64,000 bases of DNA. Source: Loxodes magnus. Lineage: Eukaryota; Ciliophora; Karyorelictea; Loxodida; Loxodidae. A model generated the notes under the pieces. That model ran no database searches and had not been told where the DNA came from. It saw only the letters and a list, made by a program, of their open reading frames with translations. Below, in pieces: positions 36,942 to 49,929 of this stretch. Position numbers and translations under genes: made by a program. Each line of letters starts with the position of its first letter. The first letter of the stretch is position 1. The stretch covers positions 1 to 64,000 of the forward strand of contig CAMPDV010000234.1 in the NCBI GenBank assembly GCA_946699065.1. The letters run 5' to 3'.

Positions 36942-37640
36942 TTTTAATTATAGCCTCACCGTTTTCTTAAATATTAAAAATTAGTTTCTAAGTTATCTAA
37001 GAATTCTTATAGTTTATATTTTAATGAACTCAAATACATTTCCATTTTTTATCCCTTATTTATATAAAATAATTTATATAGAACCAACAACTTTAAAGCA
37101 ATATTAAAGTTATCCTAATAGACTAATTATAATCATTTATTTATGGAATTAATGTTTGTTTTAAAAAATGTAGATTTGAATTATTTTGTGATAATACATT
37201 AATAAAATTAAAAGAACTTTCCTGAAATATTTTAAGCTTTTTCATTTATCTTATATATTATATAGAAAATATTTTACTAGTTAAGTTACTATTCTGAAAA
37301 GCCTTCTCATATTATGATGTAAATTATCTTTGAAGTAATTATAAAATTTGATTAAAGTAATATTTAAGAAGCATTTAAAGTTTCTAATATTTAGCATTTC
37401 TTAATTTATTCCTTTAATTAAAGTTGTATAAATAGAGACAATTAACATTATTATTATTTTCCTATTTTTACATTCAAAAAATATCAATTATTATATATTC
37501 ATATGCCTAAATTCCTTTATTACATTCTCATATCACCAGAGAAAACTACAACATCTTACCCTTTTACTAATCCATTTTTAATCCTATTTATTCTTAACAC
37601 AAACAAAACTTACCAAATTAAGAAATTAATTCTGCAATAG
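36942..37640. other. AT-rich stretch, nothing recognised
   Basis: No supported feature apart from possible coding immediately before 37650. Confidence 0.25.
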
Positions 37641-37649
37641 ACATATGAA

Positions 37650-37874
37650 ATGGATTCTCAGCATATGCTTCTCTAAAATATATGTAATAGATAAACTAAT
37701 AACTATCAGTACAGCTACACTCACTTAAAGAACAAATTTAATGCCTTAAAGCTAGCATTAATATGCTAAAACAAGAAAATTAAAACAGAAAATCTGAAAC
37801 TTGGGACCATCTTCAGTTTAAGAACTCGATTAGAGAATACTGTAGACAGAGGAAAAATTAAACTAATTTGTTGA
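37650..37874 (+). CDS. Possible small ORF, about 74 residues
   Basis: ATG 37650 to TGA 37872-37874, with Gln-coding TAA/TAG in the first half and a balanced second half (centre LKLGTIFSLRTRLEN). The frame is open upstream, so the start is uncertain. No homology recognised. Confidence 0.25.
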
Positions 37875-37943
37875 AAGCCTTTTTTTGAATAATCTACCTC
37901 ATAATTATTATATTATGTTAACTAGCAATACACTAGTAAAAAA

Positions 37944-38324
37944 ATGGAGAAAAGATAAATATTATATGCTGACTCTGTAAAATGCATGAATATTTCATAA
38001 AAATTGCTAGAAATTTTAAATAAACAAAAAGTTGAAAATAAGAAACTATAAAAGGAATGAGAAAAATTAATTAATCTGTAAATTACTCCAGAAGGTAAGA
38101 TTTATAGACTTGAAATAATGTACAAATTCGATTATCAAATCAAATGTGTGAATGTAAAAGACTCAAACTCTAATAAAAATTTGACAATTAATATGATCTA
38201 AATAAAATATCTATAGTAAGACCAGGAGAAAAGAAAATAACTGATACGCTATCATGATTCATAAGACAGAGAAAGATTATGAAGGTTGGAATATACTGTA
38301 GTTAAAAATTAGAAAAGAGATTGA
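37944..38324 (+). CDS. Hypothetical protein, about 110-126 residues
   Basis: ATG 37944; TGA codons in frame at 38280 and 38322, either of which may be the stop. The sequence is helical and charged at first, then reads as a compact globular stretch (ITPEGKIYRLEIMYKFDYQ, 38083-38139) and a Gln/Asp-rich end. Codons in the middle are noticeably less A/T-biased than the flanks. No family identified. Confidence 0.38.
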
Positions 38325-40630
38325 TAGAAGTATAATTAATAATGATTATAAGTTATATAATAATTATATATATAAAAGTAAATAAAAGAATTAGTAAACT
38401 AAAAGTTAAATTCCTAATTAAAGATATTTGATTATATTGCATATTAAAAATAGTTAAAGCATTATAGTTATCTTAATCTTTAAAATAGGATTTAAAAATA
38501 AATAGGTTAAAGTAAAATATTGATCTAAAAGATATTAATTTAGATTTATAAAATAAACTGAAGAATCCTTTAGTAGAATTTGAAAGTTTGTATAGAATAT
38601 TCCCTAAACTAAAATGCATATAACTTTAGGTATTTTGTTTGTTGATTATAAAATATTTTTGGTCTCCAGTTTGTATAATAAATTTGATGTTGGTAAAGAA
38701 GTAGTGAGTTAAAGGACTTTTGATTGATATAAATATTGTTTTGATGTATTGTATAAGTTATTAAAAATGAATGTAAAAATAGGAAATATGAAATTGATAA
38801 TATGGTAATAATGGGCTAATTTAATAATATGGTAGTATGGGAGACATAAGGGAGAATAATAAATTTTAGGTTAATGAAATATCTTATACTATTTCTTTAT
38901 ACTTATGTTTTATTTATTTAGTTATTTTAATTACTGTGTAAGAATTAGTTAATTAATCTTAAATGCTTATATTTTCTTATTTATATTTAGAAGTGTTAAA
39001 TGAGAAACCTTACTAACTTACAACAAGTTTATATATACTAGAATAATTAAGCACTTTATAAATTAATATATAGATATTATATAAAGTACATTGCTAAAAA
39101 GGTAGATTAAAGTAGTCTATTTGTGCTTTTAATAATTTACAAATTAAGTTAAATGCTAAAATTTAGATTCTTTGAAATAATTTAATTTAGATTAGAACTT
39201 TAAATATAAACTAAAGAGTAAAGAGTAAATTTATTCTATTTATAAAGAAATTAATGTTACTCCTTTAAAACTAAAGCTTAATTATAATGTTATTTATAAA
39301 CAAAATTAATAACCTATTGCCATTCTAAATAGAAGTTTATTAAATAACTTAAGGAATAATTAGTGTGTTCTAATTACTTCAATTAATTAAAATGATTACT
39401 CAAGTAGCCTCAATTAAAAATAAGAATATCTATACTATTCTTTTAAATATTAAACATATAAACTATTATCTTTAGAACTAAAAAAGAAATTTCTTTTTTA
39501 ACTAAAAAGTAAAAAAGATAATTAAAATGAGATATTTGATTATAAATAATATTAAATAATTAAACATACTTAAAGCTTTATTTTTACTTTTATTATTAAA
39601 ATAATTAATTAATTTAATTCCTTTAAATCCAAATATTTATTAATCATATATTTATTTATACATAAGCTAGTTTATTATATAATCTATATTATCATATTTA
39701 TTACCAACTATTTATTTACTAATTAATCTTAACTTTATATAACCAACCTGGGAATATGCTTAATCATTTTATCTAATTTACTTTCAAATATCCTCTAACA
39801 ACTTTCTATTTTTTCGAGTCTTAAGATTTTTTCTTTTTACATAAAAGATATTTGAATGTTTATTTTAGCTTGCCAATAGAAAGATTGCTTAGCTTCTATA
39901 TGATTTTTACTTAGCAACCCCTATTTTTAGATATAGTTAGTGTTTATCTATTATGCATGGTAGCTAATATTTGAAGGTTGTTTTAATATTTGATTGAGAC
40001 TAATGTTAGGTAGATTTGTAAATGAATTGCAAAATAATGAAAGGTTTGATTGAATTGATTATTTAAGCTATAAGACATTATCTAAATCCTAATTGATAAT
40101 TAGCTGTTTAAAATTAGCAAAATATTAGTATACTTAAATTATCTTACTCTATTTGTTTTAGCAATACTTAATACTAAACTAATATAACTTTTTATATCAT
40201 TATATAAGCTTCTGATTACTAACTCTAATATTTCCTTGCTTATTTCAAAAGTATGAAAAGATTATTAGATCTATTAATTAAACTATTTTATATATAGTAT
40301 CTATATCATATACTTAAGATATTAGATTGCTAATCTTTAGTTTAGTTATATTACTATTCAAACCTATACTATATATTCTTAAAATTAGTATACATATATG
40401 TATATTATACCAAACTATAAACCTTTAAAAACTAACTTTCAATTACAAATATCTAAAAATTAGACTCTAAAAATTATGCTAATTAACTATTAAATTACGC
40501 TTATACTTACTTAGATCAACCTTCATTATCAACTAATTACAACCAATCAATCTACCAACCAACCATTTATGCTTTATTCGTGAAAATTCCTTCTTTTGCT
40601 AGTTTATAAATATATCAAGAAGCGCTTTCA
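38325..40630. other. Long AT-rich stretch, no gene recognised
   Basis: I found no domain, RNA gene or repeat in this 2.3 kb on either strand. Confidence 0.3.
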
Positions 40631-40639
40631 TTTATTTCA

Positions 40640-41640
40640 CGGAGCTACTCAACTAATTCCATTATGATTGGTGCTAAATATATTTATGGAACTTCTTTTG
40701 GTAGTCTGAAGAAGTATAAAGAAGCGTTTAATTGTTTTAATATAACCATCATATCAGGGTATGCTTTTGCTTATTTTAAAAATAAATTAACTAATCGAAG
40801 AAATCATGAAGAAGCGATAGATTGCTATAATATTGTTATTTAACTTATCCAATATTAATGCTTATTTCAAGGGACTTCTCTTAATAATCTAGATAAATAT
40901 GAACAAGGAAAAAACTGCTATGAAGAGCTATCCAAATAGAATTTAATTATGCTTCATCTTATATTCATAAAGCAAATTCTCTTTTGAACTAAGTAAATAT
41001 AAACAACCATAGTATCAGCAAAGCAACTCCATCCTAACCATTTTCCTACATATAATGGAAAAGGAAACGCTATTAGTTTAAATATATCCTAACAACTACT
41101 AAATTCTTATGACAAATCAACTAGATCCTAATTATTTTCCTGCTACAGTGCAAAAACAAACATATAGGTAAACAAGAACAAATTCATTCTTATGATCAAA
41201 CTATTTCAAATTATCCAAAACTCCAGCTTAAAAGGGAAAACCTAACACTCCTATGTAAGCTAAAAAGGTCTTAGTTTTGCTTTCAAAAAACTATTTAACT
41301 CCATCCTAATTTTATTGATGTTTATAATAATAAAAGAAACGTCCTCAAAGCTTTGCCAATATGCAGAACAATATAATACTTTATCAAAGCTATTTAAATA
41401 GCTTCAAATTATATTAAAACTTATTAGAGCAAAAGTAAATTCTATAGTCTTCAGAAATATGAACAAACAAACCCTTACTATCAAACATTTATTTAACTAG
41501 ATCCAAAATCAACTCTAACTTACAACGGAAAACTATTTTTTACACATTAGGAAAATACGAAGAACCAAATTATTGCTTAGCTAAATAGAGATTATTATTC
41601 TATACCAATCTTATACTACTTTTCAATTACTAATCACTTA
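40640..41640 (+). pseudogene. Decayed TPR-repeat gene
   Basis: The + strand carries degenerate TPR units: LKKYKEAFNCFN near 40710, NHEEAIDCYN near 40800, SLNNLDKYEQ near 40880, then scattered LDPNYFP-like fragments near 41120 and IQLDPKS near 41500. The units lie in different frames with several indels, so no single ORF exists. The repeats resemble those of the TPR-kinase gene at 4260-4980, suggesting the same family; no kinase follows. Confidence 0.65.
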
Positions 41641-41829
41641 ATTACATAATTAATAGTCCTTTCGAAATTCCTAAATCATTAACCCATTTTTTAATTTTTA
41701 ATTTTATTATTATTTAATACCTTTTCCTTAAATATAATTATGGCCCAAAATATAATTATCAAGCATCCTCACATATCAGTATTCAAACTTTCAAATATTG
41801 AAAAATATAAATACTATTATATAAATATA

Positions 41830-42010
41830 ACTACATATTAACTTATTAATTTAGCAATATAACAATATAGTATAGTAATGAAGTTGTATAGTAGTATAGT
41901 AGTATATCAGTATAGTAGTATAGTAGTACATTATATAATATTAGTTTAAAATAGTAATATAATAAAATAGTAGCATGATAACATAGTAACATAATAACAT
42001 AGTAGTATAT
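41830..42010 (-). repeat. TATAGTAG short tandem repeats
   Basis: Runs of GTATAGTAGTATAGTAG lie just 3' of the inverted RING-WD40 pseudogene, in mirror orientation to the repeats after the two intact genes, so they travelled with it. Confidence 0.6.
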
Positions 42011-42058
42011 GATTATTTAAATTTTTTATATTATTAATTTTATTAATTTATAATGAAC

Positions 42059-44247
42059 TCAACTCATAATTATCTTCTTATTCAACTCACTAAAGATTAT
42101 CAGTTAGGCAATTTCTCAATCTCAATCCATAATCACCATACAAACCATTTCAATCCAGCTACTTAATTATAAAAATTATTAATTATTAATTACCTATTAA
42201 CCAGATAGATTAGAATATATTAAACTCTAGATATTTCATCTTCTCAATTCACCAATACCATCTTCAGAATAGATTCATCTTGAATCCTATGATATTGCTA
42301 CTGATCATATTGAAAATCTATGACCACTAAGAGTTAGTACACACTAATCAGTTGAGAAAGACCAGATCTTTATAGTTTTGTCTCGAGATGCTGATACAAT
42401 ATAGTTAGAGTTTAATGAGATAACTACAGATCTAACTGAAGATGAGTGACCTGCTAAAGTTTTAACACATGGAGTAGACAGGGAATCCCCAAAAAGAACT
42501 TTAAAGCTTTCATATCTTAATCGTTGAATCACCAGATGCTGATACAATATAGTTAGAGTCTGGGCAGATAACTACCAAGGTAACAATAGAAATGTGGCCT
42601 TGTAGAGTATTGATAAGGGTAGATGTTTAATAATTTCAAATCTTAATTGTTTTATCCATGAACCAGTGATGATGAATTGAATGTCAGGAGAAAATGTGAT
42701 TGAGTTAATGATTAAGTATGACCATATCTACTCAGTTGTGATATTAGAAAAATTAGCTTTGCTCAATATACAGTTGATGAACTTCGTATTTCTTAAATTA
42801 CATTGATGGAAACTTGAGTTGGTGAAGTCACAATTAGTGAATGTCATGTCCAATAAATCTGCTTGAACTAATCTCATGTTAGCAAAATTTTATTAAGTAA
42901 ACTACATATTAATGTAGTTAAGTATCGTTATCACATTTGATGATACCTACGATACTTCTTATGATGTTCTAGATAACTCTAACACTTAATTTAATTTATA
43001 GGCTATTTATGTGTCAGATAATTAAGATAATTATAATATTAGTAATGTCTACTCTGTTAAGCTTTTGTAATTAAAAGGAGATTACTGCAAAACTTAAATA
43101 TCGATATTAGATTGTTATTGTAGTTGGCTTAAGATTTGACTTAACTAATTGTACGTAAGGTTATTAAAGTTTAAGAAAGTTTGCTTTTTCAAGCTAGGTT
43201 GCTCTTAAAGTTATTCAGTTTACAAGATCTATTACTTAATTTAAAGTTCTATAATATATTGAAGTAGCTTTTAATAATTACTTTAAACAATACTAGAAAC
43301 TTCTTTATTTAATTTAACTGAGATATCTCTTTTTAAATTTGTTACTATTGACTTTATTACTTGTCTAATTTTTAGTGTCTTAAAAAACATTAACCTTAAA
43401 AGAAGAATTAATTCTATTAGTTTTCTTATATTTCTTATTATTGAAGATCCAATAATTAATTTTATTGGGATAACTTTTATTATTGACCTTAACATAAACC
43501 TTTTATAACATTTTATTGGCTGAAATAAGATTCTATTAACTACTTAGTTTTTTATTAGGTCAATAGCTAACCCTATGAATGATCTCTTAGAAAATTGAAG
43601 GTATTTAAGAGATATTACTGAATATTGTATCGTAAACCTTAATCACTCAAATTCATATTCGATTCACTTTTTAACTCATTGATTTCTCTTAGTATATCCG
43701 TAAATTACTGCTATTATTCTTACAGATTTTGCTAGTGTTGATTTGACTACTGCTGTATATGCTAGCGCTATTACTATTATTAAATGCTGAGTTCCGATAG
43801 ACGATTCAATAAATTCTTAATTCTATTAACTCTTTAGGAATATGTTTCTACCAAGATCTTAAATATTCATTTAAATGCTTACTATCAGATATTATTCCAC
43901 TATTTACTAGTCCCATTGATAACATTTCTTATAAACTATAGCTGCTCTTATTTCTAATTCTATTAGTCCTATAACCAATCGATTTACTGATTTAGCCATA
44001 CTAAATCCAATGCTTGATGATACTGAGGCAACTAAGGCTATATTGGTTATTATACCATATAATTTTGTAAATCCTAAGGACTAATAATAAAGCTTTGGTG
44101 GTGATTCCTACATGTGACCATTCTTGTAAACTGATATATGGCACTTAGACAGTTGAAACATAAAAAATAGTTGCAAGAAAGTTATTTAGCTTAAAACTAA
44201 CCTTAATCGAAAGCTTTTCTACAATTTGGACACTGTTACATATCCAT
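42059..44247 (-). pseudogene. Inverted RING-WD40 family member, degenerate
   Basis: ATG at 44247, same N-terminus and layout as the intact copies, but RING ligand C27 is Tyr. One base is lost in the first blade (GGTTCATGGATAAAAC near 42650), and a further shift in the long-loop blade (near 42480) breaks the frame. Only about four blades remain. The end aligns with TGA 42061-42059. TGA-for-Trp and TAA/TAG-for-Gln are seen throughout, so it decayed after the code was established. Its upstream 19-bp element is kept. Confidence 0.88.
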
Positions 44248-44273
44248 TTGAAAAAAATTTGCTTTATTATATT

Positions 44274-44292
44274 GAAACTAATTACAATGAAA
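44274..44292 (-). promoter_or_regulatory. Conserved RING-WD40 upstream element (pseudogene copy)
   Basis: Reverse complement of the same 19-mer found at 29426 and 60241, here 27 bases before the ATG. Confidence 0.35.
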
Positions 44293-44455
44293 TAAAAATA
44301 AAAATATTAAAAATTAAATTATTAAATTTAAAATTTTTAATAATTTCAAATTGATAGTAGAGAATCTTCAAAAGGTTTGTTTATGATAATAATGTTGAAT
44401 TAACGTGACTCTACCTTTATTAGGTTTGCCATGCGTCTATTATTAAACTTTAAGA

Positions 44456-47400
44456 AAAGTTTGATTTTGTCTCTTTTTTAAACTTACATTCTTGGTTTTC
44501 TTATTTTTAGAGTTATTCTTCCATTAATTCCATCATTGCTTATCCAGTTCAAATCTAGTATTAAGCCTTTTTGCAATAATATCATTCTTTGCTCGAGTTC
44601 CATTTTTTTGTTAATTTTTTATTGTCTTTCTGCTTCTTTGCTGTTTGTAAACCTTTATTTAACTTTTTTAGATTTAATTAAATTTTTGTTTTGCTAAATA
44701 TTTCAACTATTCTTAGCGCATTTTCCCTTCTCTAGTTAGTTCCCTGAGTAACCATGTGTATTCATTGGTACCTACTTTGTAGTCTTTTCCACTTATCTTT
44801 TGTTGAAGTAAAGTTTTGTCTAAATAAACTCTTCTTCTTATTTCTAAAATTTCATTTTGCGATAATTTATTATTTGGTTTATTTGCTTTCTTGAAAGCTT
44901 TCCTAAAGATTCCGTATTATCTACTCAAATTTGTAGCTTCCTCACACGATATCAACTAGATCCAGATTTCATTAAAATTTGAATCCTTAACTATCTCTGA
45001 AGTAAATTTATTAAAGTAAAAATTTTCAGAGACTTTTGCTATAATCTTCGTAAACATTATGTGTCTTATTTCCCTTATTAACCTAATCTGCAATTTGCAT
45101 TTTCAATGGGATGCCTTTCTTTAGAGTTTACGCTGCACCACTACATTCGTACGTAATCTAAAAATAATAGCATATTTCCTATTTTCTATGCATATTATAC
45201 GTAAGATAATTCGGCAGTCCTTAAATGAAGCTTTCCAATCATTTTTTGCAATAATTGAAGTAGGCTCACATGTTTCCCTTTCGTTCTAAGACTTTTACTC
45301 AATTATGAAACTTAATTTACTCCTTTATTTATAATATTATTTTCTTCAACATCAGCTTTTTGGGTAATAATTTCATCACTCAGTTATAAAATTTTCAGTA
45401 CATTTTTAGTATACATTTCAAAAAAAATTGTTACTTTTTACTAACCGACACATTCATCTATCTAATATGAGACTACGTTTGAGAGTGACGATATTCTTTA
45501 ATAATATCATACGTTATCATAGGTAATGTTACAGTTTCACGAATTAGAGTTCATGTTCTATCAATTCATTTTACACACGGAAAGGTCAGTCTATTTAAGC
45601 TCTCAATGATTTACATTAAGCAATTTCTAATTTATTAAATATGTCATTTACTATTATTTCTTCAATAAATTATATTCACTTCCATGGTTAAATATTTAGT
45701 TAATGAGAGCCTTTAAAATCTGTAATGCATTTTAAGGAGTAACGCCTTTTATATTGCTAGCTTGACCAAAATTCATGCTTACGCTTTCTATATTTCATTA
45801 ATCTTAATTGTAGATTTTTTTAATAGAAATACTTTCTTGACCTCAGTGTCCTTAAAATTCCTTCACTCTTTCTATTGCCATTTCATATATTATTTGCAAA
45901 ATTTATATTATCTTTATTTTCTTAACATTAAATACGTCTTATCTTCAATTTTTATATAATATTATTAAGATCACTGTTGTAGCATTATCTCTTGTAATTG
46001 GCCTAAATTTACCATCATTACAATATCATCTGCATACACTAGTGCTTCCATATATCTTTCCTCTGTATATTATGCATATTCTTTGTTTATAATTATTCCT
46101 ATTTTATTTTATCTTAGTTAGTTTAGAAGTTTATTGGAATATTGAATAACCTTGGAGAGCAGGTGCTACCTAATTTAATTCCTTTCTCCGTTTAAAACTA
46201 TTCTGATATTAAATAAATTATTTTTAGCTTAATGTCTTCGTCCCTGTACAATTCAGTAGCTGAATTTCTTACTCAGGTACTTCAATTTAATTTAGTATCT
46301 TTCATATATCTTCTCTTATTATTGAATTAAATGCTTTTTTAATATCAATAAATATTACTACTGTCTCTTTATTATTTGCTTAAGTCATTGTAGTTCTTAG
46401 ATTGAAGATTTGCTATGAGCTTGATTTATCTTGTTTGAAGTCATATTATAACTCATCGTCACACTCACTCAAGTCTGAGTTTATTTTGTCCAAATAATCA
46501 GAGATCTATGATTTTTACTATACGATTTAAAAGTAAAATCGGTCTATAATTAATAGGGTCTTCCGCTCTGCCTTTTTATGAAATAATATAATAAAAAACT
46601 CTTTAATTTTGCTTGGCATAATTCCAGATTTATTATTTTATGTTAATATTGCGGTTAGGCTAACAATCTTATCCCCACCAGCTCTTATTTTTCCTATTTA
46701 TATTCTATCAGGATCTACAGCTTTTCATTAGGAGAGCTTTTTAAATAGTACACTAAATTTTCTTTTTAAACTTATATTGTTTATATATTCTTATATAAAT
46801 CTGGTAATCTGCTGCTACAACTTTTATAGAGCTCCTCTCAGCTTTCTTTAAATTCTGCAGATCCATTTCGTTTATTAATGTCCATGGTGCACGCTTTCTT
46901 TACTTTAATTATTTTTATATTCCCTTTCAAGTTTTTCTTAGGTTTTCTTAATTAATTTAATCAGGAAGATATTTAATTTATTTTTCACTTTAATATTATT
47001 ATTAATTTCTTATCATCCTTATCTAATTAGATATTTTACTTATTTCGCCTTCTATTAGAAGTATTTCCTTAGTTTTATAGTTTTTGCTATATTTAGTATT
47101 TTCTCTTTTATTTGTTAAAAGCCATCTATCGCTTTGGTCGCTCTTGGGTTTATTCTGATCATTTGTCATAATATGCTTCGCTATCTAAATTTTCGAATTA
47201 GCTAAGATCTTTTTTCTTGAATCATTCTTTGAATTTCTTGAACCTTTTACTACTTTAATTTTTGAAAGTTTATCCTTTTAATTTATGGGCTTTTTCAATA
47301 TTCTTCCTTTTCTTTTATCTTCTTTATCCTGGCTAATGACTCCTATTGGTATCTATAGATAAAATTTTGTGCTGATAATGTTAGCGTGATATATTAATCC

Positions 47401-49430
47401 GTTAGGAAGTAATTTAATTTGAAATTTCATTTCCTTTATGTTGTGATGAAGATTGTATCTTTCATTCTAAATGATAATATCTCACCAAGTTAAGTAAGTA
47501 TTAGCCTGCATTATTCTGCTCTTACTGTAAAAAATGATGTGAATATACGCATTAAAATCCCCTAATATTAAAATTTTTTATTCTTTGCTGTTAGTTGCTA
47601 TTGTATTATTATATATTTTCATAAAAGGGTATTAGTTAATCTGAGTCGGATGTTATTGGCGCGTATACGTTTATTAATGCCAGTCAATCATCAAGCGTTA
47701 AACCTATTAATCTTTCCCCCTAAAATAACTCTGTTTGATTGATATACGCTATATCCAATAACTTGGTTTTGTTGTAATTTTATCTTTTCTATAAAATGCT
47801 ACTCTTTTGCTGTGCTTTATACCCAATTTAATTATTGCTCTGAAGCCGTATACGAAATGCATTTCAGCAGTTTGATCCATAAATATTTCTTAGATCGCCA
47901 TAATATCTATCTTCTTTTCACATATAATTTGATTAATTCTTCCTTGTTCAATTTTATTCCTCTGGCATTTGCTGCACCTATGTTTAATTCTGCTTATTTT
48001 ATTATATTAGTATTTCTTTGTACTTCTCCTTTTCTTAGTTCTCCAGCCTTGCGTTTTTAGCTTCATCTTCTTTAAAAACGTGAAAGCCAAATCGGCTTAA
48101 TGTTTATTATTTTTCCTATAATTATGTCTTAAATTTTATTACACGATACTATCTTTCTTGCCATTATATTTTATTTTCTATCTATTTTTAGACAGCGTTG
48201 AATTTATGCTCACTTACTTCCTGTTATTATTTTCTAGTTGTTTCAGTTTAGCTTTTCCTTGCTTCGTGTTTTACTTTCTGTTTTTATGTGACATTGATAA
48301 TTTTGTCTCAGTTTTTATTTTTTTAATTTTGTAGTTGAATATCTATTAAATTCTATCTGCTTTAAAATAACTTTAGTATGGCTCAAACTTGCTGGCTTAG
48401 CTAGAAATTCAAAGTGATATTTTATTTGGAGGTTAATCCTCTTCGTTATTCTTCACTTTCTTTTACTTCACTATCTGTTTCTCTTAATAATAAGGTATTT
48501 TATTTCTGATTTGCGAATGCATCAACCTGAATTGTACTTTCTTAGCATTTTTAATTACTTCTTTTAATAATTTTTTTTAGACATTAATTTGGGCTATGAC
48601 CTTTATGGCTACATTTCGTATATTTTCCAATTGATGGATGACTCAAGTAAGAGCTTATATCTCCTTCGCTAACTTATCTGGCTCACTTTCTGCATCTTTG
48701 ATCTTCTTTAATTCTAAATAATTTTTCATTTTCCCATTGGCTTACGCTATACATTTACAGTTCCAATTTCTGTACATACTATTTTCACGTACTGCTCTAG
48801 TTGTGTCTCCACCTGGTTCAAACTTGAATACATGTTAAATATTCAATGAATCTGATATTTCTTGATGTTGTAGATTTTTTCTATATTTCTTTGCTCTGTT
48901 AGTATTACAAAATTTCTGCACTTATATATTTTATTATTCCCGAATTGTATGATTATTTCCCTATTTTTGGATCATATAATACTTATTCCTGTCTGAAGGA
49001 TTTTCACACTTTCAATATTTTTACCATGAACGATTTCATCTTCTTACATTTCTGCTAACCTGAGACTTTGGTTGCAGTATCTCTCACTGAAATAGATAAC
49101 TCTACCCTTTTAGCAGTTTTGAGCGGCATATTCTAGTTACCTTTTATGGCATTTACTCGTTATTTTCTTCTTCCATTATAAAGATTTTCACAGAACTGTT
49201 GTTTGAGTTGACGTTCTAAATTACCTACTTTTTTTGATAGATTGCTTATTTTTAAGATTTCAGTCCTATTTCATTTAATTCCTCCTAGAAGTTTAAAGTT
49301 TTACGACAGAATCTTTTTTATTAAAAATAGTATCAAAGATCTGATTAAACTATAAAGCTCTTTCATATCCTTTTTAAATTTATCAAGCAATCCTGATCCA
49401 GGATTGGCAAGATGCGAAAAGTGGGATTAC
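44456..49430 (-). mobile_element. LINE1: non-LTR retrotransposon (endonuclease + RT), frame breaks
   Basis: On the minus strand, an upstream ORF1-like region (49430-48150) precedes an apurinic-type endonuclease: NARGIKLNKEE near 48000, IDIMAIQE near 47900 (catalytic Glu), NVYAP near 47690 and LGDFNAYI near 47560. The reverse transcriptase follows: NYRPILLLN near 46540, FIDIKKAFNS near 46345 (motif A), GIKLGSTCSPRLFN near 46180 (motif B) and VYADDIV near 46035 (motif C). A basic C-terminal region extends to 44456. The catalytic Asp residues are present, but frames change between EN, motif B and motif C, so this copy is probably inactive unless the indels are errors. Codons follow the host code (Gln from TAA/TAG). 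Confidence 0.82.
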
Positions 49431-49929
49431 TACTTGATATAGAGTAATATTGTAATTTGATTTATATATATAATATAATAGTTTTGTAAATAAAGTATAT
49501 TAAAGTTTTATTGTCTTAATTTTTAAGGTAATTAGATAAAAATAAAAGTTAAAGCATTATAAGTTAAAATATATTAAATTTAGAATAATTAAATAAATAA
49601 CAATATCTTATCTAAAATTATTATACATAAGATATTTAATAAAAATAAAGGTAACATTAGTAAACTAATTTATAAAAAATACTATTTTTACACATATATT
49701 TATGTCTGAAAAAATGTAAGAAGATTAAATTAAAAAATAAATGCAATATTTAAATAGTAAAATTTTCCTTTTATATCATATTAAAAAATATATTATATAA
49801 ATAAAGCTATGATATACTAAAATTATAGAATATTAAAATGCTATTATATTTAATTTAATTAAATTAGAAAATAATATAATTAATTAATTCAAATTTCATA
49901 TATTTTTACTATATTTCATATACCTAATA
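49431..49929. other. AT-rich DNA between the two LINEs
   Basis: No coding recognised; may be LINE2 3'UTR or host DNA. Confidence 0.3.

Noticed and set aside
37960-37990. A YADS tetrapeptide suggesting a reverse transcriptase motif C
   Set aside because: No other RT motif lies around it and the ORF is only about 120 residues.
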